From contig JAFGWO010000099.1 of the NCBI GenBank assembly GCA_016937135.1, positions 1 through 6,623 on the forward strand: a stretch of 6,623 nucleotides of DNA, in the 5' to 3' direction. A program made the translations under genes and the position numbers. This DNA is from Pseudomonadota bacterium (lineage in GTDB: Bacteria; BMS3Abin14). Below are positions 1-5,613 of this stretch, piece by piece (within the stretch, counting starts at the first letter, position 1; each line of letters starts with the position of its first letter). Under the pieces are notes generated by a model. The model worked only from the letters and a program-made list of their open reading frames with translations, was not told the DNA's origin and did no database searches.

Positions 1-660
1 CAGGGTCACCCAGGCCAGTTTCGCTCCCTTTTCAATGATCCGCCTGAAGATCATGTCATCAAAATGAAGGCCGGCGGTCGGCGCGGCGACGGCCCCGATA
101 TTCCTGGCAAAAATCGTCTGATAGCGTTCCTCGTCGGGAAGGTCAGGCCCAGCCTCCCCCCTCCGGATATAAGGGGGAAGGGGTACCCTGCCGTAGGTTT
201 TAACAGCCTTTTCAAGATCGCCAGGGTCCCCTGAAACGGAAAAGGATTCCCCCTCCCGGCTGATCATAAGGGCAGAACCGTCGGGCAGGAACAACTTTTC
301 CCCGTCCCTGATCCGCCGGGCGGGACGCACCAGGCAAGGCGCCTTCCCCTCACCGGAAGGATAATGGAGAAGGAACACCTCCACGACCCCTCCCGCCTCC
401 CGCCTGGTCATGAGCCGGGCCGGAAACACCCTCGTGTCGTTCAGGACCACAAGATCTCCCGGCCTTAAAAGGCCGGGGAACCCTTCAAACCCCAGGTGCG
501 CAAGATCTCCTGAAAACCGGTCCATTGCCAGGAGCCGGGAGCCGGATCTTTCATCAGCCGGCCTCTGGGCGATGAGCTCATCAGGCAGACTATAGTCAAA
601 AAGTCGGGTGGCAAGGGGCAGGTTCATGGTTTCAGGAGGAAAGGTCCGCACTCTTTTCAT
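1..660 (-). CDS. queA: S-adenosylmethionine:tRNA ribosyltransferase-isomerase, 3' end missing
   Basis: QueA transfers and isomerises the ribosyl part of SAM onto 7-aminomethyl-7-deazaguanine in tRNA, giving epoxyqueuosine at the wobble position; it is a cytoplasmic enzyme of queuosine synthesis. Reading leftward from 660, 220 codons are open to base 1 without interruption. Family signatures are clear: FDYSLPDELIAQRP near the N-terminus, PGDLVVLNDTRVFPARL, then YQTIFARNIGAVAAPTAGLHF, whose APTAGLHF part falls at residues 193-200. The window cuts the gene at WVTL, just where the family usually continues with HVGxGTF; the full protein is normally about 340-360 residues, so roughly the last third is missing. 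The start is uncertain. ATG at 660 is the furthest in-frame choice, but ATG at 627 (12th codon) fits family length about as well, and neither has a strong ribosome binding site. It lies 68 bases after the DUF2065 gene on the same strand, probably in one transcript. Confidence 0.96.
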   Translation of the reverse strand, partial: MKRVRTFPPETMNLPLATRLFDYSLPDELIAQRPADERSGSRLLAMDRFSGDLAHLGFEGFPGLLRPGDLVVLNDTRVFPARLMTRREAGGVVEVFLLHYPSGEGKAPCLVRPARRIRDGEKLFLPDGSALMISREGESFSVSGDPGDLEKAVKTYGRVPLPPYIRRGEAGPDLPDEERYQTIFARNIGAVAAPTAGLHFDDMIFRRIIEKGAKLAWVTL

Positions 661-728
661 GCAGGATGCCCCGCCGGTCCCACTGTCCTGGCCCTGGGGC
701 TTTAGTCCCTTCCCCTTTCCGCCTTTGA

Positions 729-932
729 TCAGGCCGCAAGCCTCGAAATGGCAACAAGGACCAGGCCTGTGATGATCCCGAAAAACCCGAGAAACCTCAG
801 CACGGACGGACTAGTTTCGCGAACGGTTTCCAGAATCCTCTTTACCCCGTCAGGCGCCAGAAAATAGGGCAGGCTCTCAAGGACAAAGGCAAGTCCAAGG
901 GCGGTCAGAAAAATATCGAACTGAAAATCCAC
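729..932 (-). CDS. DUF2065 family small inner-membrane protein (YjeT-like)
   Basis: This is a 67-residue protein with two hydrophobic segments, about residues 6-26 and 46-64, joined by a short charged loop (about 30-44). The first segment runs into LESLPYFLAPDGVKRIL, which matches the (E/I)xLPYFxxPE-type signature I associate with DUF2065, the family of E. coli YjeT (about 65 residues). The function of the family is not known; the hairpin topology suggests a small inner-membrane protein. The start codon is GTG at 932, preceded by GGAAAGGGGA with about 9 bases to the start, which is an acceptable ribosome binding site. It is the first gene of the leftward pair with queA. It is divergent from the HD-GYP gene. 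Family assignment is from memory of the motif and from length. Confidence 0.85.
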   Translation of the reverse strand: MDFQFDIFLTALGLAFVLESLPYFLAPDGVKRILETVRETSPSVLRFLGFFGIITGLVLVAISRLAA

Positions 933-992
933 TTCGGCGGATCCCCTTTCCAGTTTCCCTTACCGGGGCCCCCTCGTTTCCCCGTCCGGCAA

Positions 993-1011
993 AAGTGAGC
1001 TCGCTCCACTT
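993..1011. repeat. Imperfect inverted repeat, possible operator
   Basis: The 19-base stretch AAGTGAGCTCGCTCCACTT pairs with itself over 8 base pairs (993-996 with 1008-1011; 997-1000 with 1003-1006), with C1007 left out and a 2-base centre. As RNA the centre would open to a tetraloop with 7 pairs. It sits about 60 bases upstream of the DUF2065 start and about 180 bases upstream of the HD-GYP start. The pairing is seen directly; a role as protein binding site is a guess. Confidence 0.4.
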
Positions 1012-1022
1012 ATCACATCGGG

Positions 1023-1054
1023 CCTGCCGGGGCAACGTTCCTTTCACCGGCAGG
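1023..1054. repeat. Inverted repeat with 8-bp arms
   Basis: CCTGCCGG (1023-1030) is repeated exactly in inverse as CCGGCAGG (1047-1054), with a 16-base loop. No T-run follows on either strand, so it is not a rho-independent terminator. In such GC-rich sequence an 8-bp repeat may be chance; location between divergent genes is the only hint of a role. Confidence 0.35.
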
Positions 1055-1084
1055 GCAGCTGCGGGGCCCCGACCCTTGCCGGGT

Positions 1085-1127
1085 CTGTTTTTCTTTGCTA
1101 TTAAAGCAGTTTGTGATTTTTTTACAG
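1085..1127 (+). promoter_or_regulatory. AT-rich promoter-like block upstream of the HD-GYP operon
   Basis: The block is much richer in A and T than its surroundings and lies 60-105 bases before the HD-GYP start. The best sigma70-like fit is TTGCTA (1095-1100) with TTTTTA (1119-1124) at 18 bases spacing, which is a poor -10 match. I infer a promoter from composition and position rather than from a convincing box pair. Confidence 0.25.
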
Positions 1128-1178
1128 GGTGTGCCGCATCCGTCAGGATCGATGCCGCCCGATTGGGGCCTGTTTTTC

Positions 1179-1185
1179 AGAAGGA
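1179..1185 (+). promoter_or_regulatory. Ribosome binding site that fixes the HD-GYP start
   Basis: AGAAGGA lies 4 bases before ATG at 1190. The protein that follows begins with a basic residue and a hydrophobic segment, as expected for an N-terminal membrane anchor, which favours this start over the upstream in-frame GTG at 995. Confidence 0.6.
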
Positions 1186-1189
1186 ATCC

Positions 1190-2677
1190 ATGAAACCCTC
1201 TTTAATCCTGCTGCTTTTTCTTTTCTCAGCCCTTGTTTCGGGTTTTCTCCTCTATTTTATCTTCTATGTCCACCGCCTCAACAAGACCCTCCAACGCTTT
1301 CAGGAAGGAGACACCGACGCGGCCCTGCCTTCCTCCAGCCTCCCGGTCCTTTCCAGCCTGAGCAGCCGCCAGGCCATCCTCACCGAAACCATCCGGGACC
1401 TTCAGAACATGGAAAAACTCCAGCAGGGCATGCTGGCCCTTGAGAAAAAGGAAAGGACGCAATTGGTCGAGGAGAAAACCCTCGCCCAGCAGCTCGAACA
1501 CCAGCTCGAGGAAACCAGGCAGGCCAACCAGCGGATCTTTATCCTAAACAGGGATCTGGAAGAGATCAACACAAGCCTCAACGAAGCCATAAACCGCCTC
1601 TCGGCCCTTCACCAGATCAGCAGAATGCTGGGGATGGAGCACGACAAGAAACAGATCTTCCGGATGGCCCTTTCCCTTCCCGCGGAACTCCTTCAGGCTG
1701 AGATCGGACACCTTTTTCTCTTCGATAAAGGAACAGGGGAGATGAACCTGGAATACTCCCTCGGACTTCCCGCGGCCCAAACCCTGTCCCGCCGGAATAC
1801 CCGGGAAACCTCCCCTCTTGCCGGATGGGTCGCCGCCAACAAAAAACCTCTTCTCATCCCGGATTTCCGACTGCAGGACACATTTTCCCCAAACTGCGAA
1901 ATGGGGTACGAGAGGAAGACTTCGCTGACCGTGCCGATCATGATCCGTGACGAACTGATCGGGATCATCTCCCTTGTCAACCGGAAAAACGGTCAGCCAT
2001 TCTCCGACAACGAAAAGACTTTGCTGGCTACCATCGCGTCGGAAACAGCTATGGCGATCAATAACGCCCTTCTCCTGGAAAAGATCCAGAAAAACTATTT
2101 CTCCACCATCGAGTCCCTGATCATGGTGGTGGAAAGCAAGGACATGTACACCAGGGGCCACTCCGAAAGGGTCACAAGGTATTCCCTCCTCATCGCCGAG
2201 CAGATGGGCCTTTCCCTCGATCAGATGGAGATAGTCCAGAGGGCCGCGATCCTCCACGACATCGGAAAGATCACTGTTGAGCTGAGCATCCTGAACAAAC
2301 CAACGGCCCTTGAGGATTCCGAGTACGACCAGATCAAGCTTCACCCCCTCATCGGATACCGCATCCTGGAACCCCTGGATTTTGACGAAAGGATAAAACT
2401 CAGCGTCCTTCAGCACCACGAAAGACCAGATGGAAAGGGTTACCCCAAAGGACTACGGGAAGAGGAAATCCTCCTGGAAGCGAAGATCCTGACGGTGGCC
2501 GATACCTTCGACGCCATGACCAGCGCCCGTCCCTACAGGGCCGCTATAAACATTGAAGACTCGTTGAGGGAAATGGAAAACAACGCGGGGACCCAGCTGG
2601 ATTCGGAGATCGTCAAGATTCTCTGTAAAATCATCCGCTCGACCACGTCGTATGGCACGGGGCTCATGGTCGGTTGA
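1190..2677 (+). CDS. Membrane-anchored GAF/HD-GYP cyclic-di-GMP phosphodiesterase
   Basis: This 495-residue protein is predicted to hydrolyse c-di-GMP to linear pGpG or GMP. Domains in order: one N-terminal membrane segment (about 4-27); a charged, Leu/Gln/Glu-rich coiled coil (about 55-135); a GAF sensor domain (about 137-298); and an HD-GYP domain (about 305-485). Metal-binding and signature residues are intact: H324 in RGHSERV, H356-D357 in HDIGK, H409-H410-E411, and DGKGYP with GYP at 417-419. DAMTSARPYR and GTQLDSEIV further on are also typical of the family. Almost nothing is left outside the membrane, so its signal should be cytoplasmic and act through GAF; the ligand cannot be read from sequence. 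Its TGA stop shares one base with the ATG of the next gene, a diguanylate cyclase, implying one transcript and coupled translation. The start at 1190 has a nearby ribosome binding site; a frame extending back to GTG 995 was rejected. Confidence 0.93.
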   Translation: MKPSLILLLFLFSALVSGFLLYFIFYVHRLNKTLQRFQEGDTDAALPSSSLPVLSSLSSRQAILTETIRDLQNMEKLQQGMLALEKKERTQLVEEKTLAQQLEHQLEETRQANQRIFILNRDLEEINTSLNEAINRLSALHQISRMLGMEHDKKQIFRMALSLPAELLQAEIGHLFLFDKGTGEMNLEYSLGLPAAQTLSRRNTRETSPLAGWVAANKKPLLIPDFRLQDTFSPNCEMGYERKTSLTVPIMIRDELIGIISLVNRKNGQPFSDNEKTLLATIASETAMAINNALLLEKIQKNYFSTIESLIMVVESKDMYTRGHSERVTRYSLLIAEQMGLSLDQMEIVQRAAILHDIGKITVELSILNKPTALEDSEYDQIKLHPLIGYRILEPLDFDERIKLSVLQHHERPDGKGYPKGLREEEILLEAKILTVADTFDAMTSARPYRAAINIEDSLREMENNAGTQLDSEIVKILCKIIRSTTSYGTGLMVG

Positions 2678-4359
2678 TGTCAGCCCCATCCAGGGAAAAA
2701 CCCCTTGGCCCAAAAAGGCGCGGCGGGAAAATCCTCTCCCGCATCGCCGAGGGCATGTCAACCCTTCGTTTCATGATCCTGGGTTTGGTCGTGGTCAGCG
2801 TCCTGGTCCCTTCCTTTTTCTCCTGGCTCCTTGCCAGCAACAGAATAAACAATATTCTGAGGGAGCGGGTTTACCGGGACATCGAGCTGAAGAACCAGAG
2901 GATCGCCGAGCAGGTCCTCGACTGGATCGAAACCAGGGCCGACGACGTCCAGAATTTCGCCCTGACCTCCCTCCTTCTCCAGGAAGAGGTCAAAAACCTG
3001 TCCGGGCCAGGGGCGCACGGCGAGGACGGCCACTCCGTCAGCAATCTTGAAAGCTACCTGAGTTACCTCCTCGAGGGCAGCACTTTTTTTGACGCCATGG
3101 CGATCCTGTCTCCGGAGGGAGAGATCCTCGCATCCCAACCATCAGGGGAGAATTTCATTCTCCCGCCGGAGTCTCTGGGGGTTCTCGGGGCCGGCCCCGT
3201 GATCAGGGAAATCATGGAGACCGGGAATTCCAGGCTTGCCGTGGCTCAGAGACTCGACTTTACCGGCGGGGCCAAATCCGCGGTCTTTTGCGCAAGGATA
3301 GGGGAAAACCTGCTGAAAAAGACGATTCGGGAACTTTCCCCAGACGATTCCACCGTATATCTCATCGACCTGGAAGGATCCATCAAGGTGAGCACCCTTG
3401 ACCTCCCTCCGGGGAGAAAAGCCCCCCCCGAGGCGGTGGCCCTCCTTCACGGCCCGGAAAAACATGCCTTTTTCCGGGGACTGGAAGGAAAACACGTCAT
3501 CGCCACATCGGATTTCCTCAAGACCCTCTCCTGGGGAATTGTCCTGGAAACCTCCCTGAAAAGCGCTTTCAGCCCTCTGGGCGTCTTCCGTTTCCAGATG
3601 CTCCTCATGGCCCTTGTCCTGTCCGGCCTGCTTCTGGTCCCGGCATTGTTTTTCGCCCGGGGCATCGTCCTCCCCCTTGAGGAACTGAGCAGGGTATCCA
3701 GGAACATCAGGTCGGGAAAACCCGGGGTGCAGGTCCAATCGAAGGTCAGAGGAGAGCTCGGGGAATTCATCGCCACCTTCAACAGCATGTCAACCAGTCT
3801 CCAGGAAAGCCTGGAAGAGATCAAATCCACCAATGAAACCCTCCTTCAGATGTCCATCACGGATCCCCTTACCGGCCGATATAACCGGCGTTATATCCGG
3901 GACTACCTGAACCGCGAGCTTCAGCTGGTTGCCCGGACCCGCCACCCGTTGACGATCCTGATGATCGATCTGGATAATTTCAAAAAATACAATGACACGT
4001 ATGGGCACATCGCGGGGGATGAGGCCCTCCGGCAGTGCGGCGAAATCCTACTGGGAAGCGTGCGTCAGTCCGACGTAGTGGGCCGTTTCGGGGGAGAGGA
4101 ATGGATCGTCTGCCTTAACTACACCGATAAGGAGGCAGGAAGCACTACGGCCGAAAAGATCCGCAAGATCATTGCGGGCAATATTTTTCATCTGAGAGGG
4201 GAAAACACCAGAATAACCGTCAGCATCGGCGTCGCGACGGCTCCATCGGACGGGATTGATTACACCGAGATCATTGACGCGGCGGATTCGGCCCTTTACC
4301 GGGCCAAGGAGGCCGGCCGGGACTGTGTCCGCGTTTTCAGCGCGCCTGCTCCTTCCTGA
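2677..4359 (+). CDS. Diguanylate cyclase with Cache-like sensor, HAMP and GGDEF domain
   Basis: This 560-residue inner-membrane enzyme is predicted to make c-di-GMP from two GTP. Domains in order: basic N-terminus; membrane segment (about 32-51); an extracytoplasmic sensor (about 52-305) resembling a double Cache domain, with FFDAMAILSPEGEILAS and STVYLIDLEGSIKVST as PAS-like strands; second membrane segment (about 307-330); HAMP (about 331-385); GGDEF domain from SITDPLTG (D396) to the end. Seen residues: metal-binding D431 in IDLDNF, guanine-contacting N439 and D448 in NDTYGHIAGDE, the active-site loop GGEEW (472-476), and an inhibitory site RQSD (463-466) placed five residues before it, as in product-inhibited cyclases. 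W476 replaces the usual Phe. ATG 2677 overlaps the preceding stop by one base, and there is no good ribosome binding site, so coupling is likely; ATG 2755 (codon 27, preceded by GAGGG) is an alternative. The 3' end overlaps the convergent lipoprotein gene by 23 bases. Confidence 0.93.
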   Translation: MSAPSREKPLGPKRRGGKILSRIAEGMSTLRFMILGLVVVSVLVPSFFSWLLASNRINNILRERVYRDIELKNQRIAEQVLDWIETRADDVQNFALTSLLLQEEVKNLSGPGAHGEDGHSVSNLESYLSYLLEGSTFFDAMAILSPEGEILASQPSGENFILPPESLGVLGAGPVIREIMETGNSRLAVAQRLDFTGGAKSAVFCARIGENLLKKTIRELSPDDSTVYLIDLEGSIKVSTLDLPPGRKAPPEAVALLHGPEKHAFFRGLEGKHVIATSDFLKTLSWGIVLETSLKSAFSPLGVFRFQMLLMALVLSGLLLVPALFFARGIVLPLEELSRVSRNIRSGKPGVQVQSKVRGELGEFIATFNSMSTSLQESLEEIKSTNETLLQMSITDPLTGRYNRRYIRDYLNRELQLVARTRHPLTILMIDLDNFKKYNDTYGHIAGDEALRQCGEILLGSVRQSDVVGRFGGEEWIVCLNYTDKEAGSTTAEKIRKIIAGNIFHLRGENTRITVSIGVATAPSDGIDYTEIIDAADSALYRAKEAGRDCVRVFSAPAPS

Positions 4360-5311
4360 TCCATCCTGTGCGCCCGGAAGAATCGCTGACCTCGAACCAG
4401 CCGGCCAGCATGCGGACCCCCTGCACATCACTCCCCCGTGGAAGCGACCCGACTACGGCGGACGATGGGGACGCCGATTTGCGAAGTGCCGCCCTTTCCA
4501 CGGTCACAGTCAGCCTTCCTGGATCGCAGTTTTTAAATTCCTCAAAGAGGCCGGAAACGAGATCGAACAGGTAGGCGGCCCCTCCGGGATTGCCCCCTTT
4601 CAGCTCCGTTTCCCCAGATTCCAGGTAAGTCTGGCTCTGTTTGAGAAGTTCGCGCGCCCTCAGGTTAAAGGCTTCTTCCCTCATCCGGTCTACAAGGACC
4701 CTCGCTTCGGCATGCATGGCCGAAGCTCCGGCCTCGGAGGCCAGTCCCTCGATCCGGGATCTTGTCCGGACGACTTCCCGGATGGCATTGTCCCTTTCCA
4801 TTTCCGCCGCCGCCAGCCTTTTGGAAAGGCTTTGGGCCTCGAACCGGGAGAGGGCTTTTAAATTCCGGATTTCCTCTTTCAACCCCTTTTCAATGAAATC
4901 CTTCCCGGTGTTTGCAGACCTCAACCCCCGGTTTTCCTCCTCCAGCACCTCAATCCTGAGAATCAACGGATCCCCTCCCGCTTCCAGCTGCCACCTGATG
5001 GAATCGAAGGACTGCCCGAGAAGGGCATCCAGACGCAAAACCTCCGGGTAATCCTGTTTCCCGAAAAAATACACCATTTCCTCCAGAATAATCCGGGCAC
5101 GCGCCAATTCCACAGGAATCCTCCCGGAAGAGGCTTGTTCCAGATCTTCCAGCTGAAAAGTCCTTTCCTGAAGGACCTGCATCGCCGGCTCTGAAGGATT
5201 CGCGGCAGGTTCCCTGCTGCGCATCCGATCCATAAACGCGCACCCGGAGGTCATTCCGGCAAGGAAAAGGATAAGAAGAATTTTCGCGGTAAGACTCCCT
5301 TTCGGGTGCAT
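4337..5311 (-). CDS. Putative outer-membrane lipoprotein with helical middle and C-terminal SH3b domain
   Basis: The 324-residue product starts with a lipoprotein signal: K4, K10, hydrophobic ILLILFLAG, then TSGC with lipid-bearing C24. The next residue is Ala, so outer-membrane sorting is expected. Residues about 40-240 are predicted almost wholly helical, with a coiled-coil stretch around LRIEVLEEENRGLR and on through about 190, then a helix pair (RARELLKQSQTYLESGE...) that looks like a TPR-type or bundle segment. Residues about 266-324 form a bacterial SH3 (SH3b) domain, with LRKSASPSSAVVGSLPRGS and the closing GRTGWI typical of that fold; such domains often bind peptidoglycan or protein partners. 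No catalytic motif is seen, and I do not recognise a named gene. ATG 5311 is chosen because GGAGGGG stands just before it; ATG 5326 is in frame five codons earlier but has a poor site. It is convergent with the cyclase gene and divergent from purM. Confidence 0.82.
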   Translation of the reverse strand: MHPKGSLTAKILLILFLAGMTSGCAFMDRMRSREPAANPSEPAMQVLQERTFQLEDLEQASSGRIPVELARARIILEEMVYFFGKQDYPEVLRLDALLGQSFDSIRWQLEAGGDPLILRIEVLEEENRGLRSANTGKDFIEKGLKEEIRNLKALSRFEAQSLSKRLAAAEMERDNAIREVVRTRSRIEGLASEAGASAMHAEARVLVDRMREEAFNLRARELLKQSQTYLESGETELKGGNPGGAAYLFDLVSGLFEEFKNCDPGRLTVTVERAALRKSASPSSAVVGSLPRGSDVQGVRMLAGWFEVSDSSGRTGWIRKEQAR

Positions 5312-5314
5312 CTT

Positions 5315-5321
5315 CCCCTCC
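5315..5321 (-). promoter_or_regulatory. Strong ribosome binding site that fixes the lipoprotein start
   Basis: On the minus strand GGAGGGG (5321 down to 5315) precedes ATG 5311; its GGAGG core is 5 bases from the start codon. This is the strongest Shine-Dalgarno match in the window. It lies inside the coding extension that would result from starting at ATG 5326, which argues for 5311. Confidence 0.65.
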
Positions 5322-5390
5322 GCCATAAGGACCCCGAGCCAACGAAACCCTGTTCAGGTCCTCCTGGATGAAATTATTGTTAATTTTGTT

Positions 5391-5421
5391 ATTAAACTAT
5401 CATAAATGCTATTTCTGTCAA
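5391..5421 (-). promoter_or_regulatory. Candidate sigma70 promoter for the lipoprotein gene
   Basis: On the minus strand a perfect TTGACA box (5421-5416) is followed at 16 bases by TAGTTT (5399-5394) or at 19 bases by TTTAAT (5396-5391). The region just downstream is very AT-rich. Transcription starting near 5385 would give a leader of about 75 bases before ATG 5311. The -35 is convincing; which -10 is used is open. Confidence 0.45.
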
Positions 5422-5502
5422 CCTTTTATCATTGGTCTGGAATCCCAGGATTTTTCCTTTAACAAAGCCAATTGACCGGGCCCTTCTCCGGCCCTTTGCT
5501 GT

Positions 5503-5531
5503 TTGACAGACCTTGGGAATTGGGATACCTT
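5503..5531 (+). promoter_or_regulatory. Candidate sigma70 promoter for purM
   Basis: TTGACA (5503-5508) is followed after exactly 17 bases by TACCTT (5526-5531), which keeps the important first, second and last positions of the -10 consensus. Transcription would start near 5538, giving a leader of about 75 bases before ATG 5614. This is the best-spaced box pair seen in the window. Confidence 0.45.
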
Positions 5532-5553
5532 GGCGGAGCCTTTGGCGAACCCG
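5530..5553 (+). repeat. Imperfect tandem 12-mer at the putative purM transcription start
   Basis: TTGGCGGAGCCT (5530-5541) is followed directly by TTGGCGAACCCG (5542-5553), identical at 9 of 12 positions. It overlaps the expected start of the purM transcript. It could be a regulator site or chance similarity; nothing in it matches an operator I know. Confidence 0.25.
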
Positions 5554-5613
5554 AAAGAATTTTTTTCGCAAATTTCCTCTATCGGCTGAAATTTCCGGAA
5601 CCTGAACCCTGTT

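Larger units (their letters stand above)
933..1189. other. Divergent intergenic region between DUF2065-queA and the c-di-GMP operon
   Basis: About 257 bases separate two outward-facing gene sets, so promoters for both should lie here. The left part is GC-rich and contains two copies of the palindrome GGGGCCCC (965-972 and 1063-1070) and two longer inverted repeats described separately. The right part (about 1085-1127) is abruptly AT-rich. A GTG at 995 opens a frame that runs into the HD-GYP gene, but its 65 extra residues look like non-coding translation and are not included in that gene. Confidence 0.6.
5312..5613. other. Divergent intergenic region between the lipoprotein gene and purM
   Basis: About 300 bases without a supported gene. 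The part from about 5365 to 5425 is strikingly AT-rich against the GC-rich genes. It contains two candidate sigma70 promoters facing outward (listed separately), a small GC hairpin (5478-5494), and an imperfect tandem 12-mer (5530-5553). An 18-codon frame at 5406-5462 has no ribosome binding site and is not called. Confidence 0.6.

Noticed and set aside
965..1070. Two GGGGCCCC palindromes as a repeated operator
   Set aside because: The flanks differ and such 8-mers are expected by chance in GC-rich sequence.
995..1189. N-terminal extension of the HD-GYP protein from a GTG codon
   Set aside because: The 65 extra residues show no domain or signal-like pattern, GTG 995 lies in an inverted repeat without a ribosome binding site, and ATG 1190 has a binding site followed by a normal membrane anchor.
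1544..2419. Long open frame (291 codons) on the minus strand inside the HD-GYP gene
   Set aside because: It is antisense to an intact, motif-rich coding region; its product has no recognisable domain and reflects codon bias of the real gene.
3142..3738. Minus-strand open frame of 198 codons inside the cyclase sensor region
   Set aside because: It is the shadow of the plus-strand Cache-like region; composition is odd and no motif is present.
4330..4344. CGCG-7-CGCG hairpin at the convergent gene junction as bidirectional terminator
   Set aside because: A 4-bp stem without T-runs on either strand is too weak to support termination.
4256..4861. Plus-strand open frame of 201 codons opposite the lipoprotein gene
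   Set aside because: The minus-strand product has a lipobox and an SH3b domain, while this frame gives a Pro/Arg-rich product without features.
5406..5462. 18-codon leader peptide upstream of purM
   Set aside because: No ribosome binding site, lies upstream of the best purM promoter candidate, and has no run of regulatory codons.
5478..5494. GGGCC/GGCCC hairpin with a 7-base loop followed by TTTGCTGTTT, as terminator
   Set aside because: Only 5 base pairs, a broken T-run, and no gene ending upstream on the plus strand. It lies just before the purM promoter candidate, so termination has no obvious purpose.
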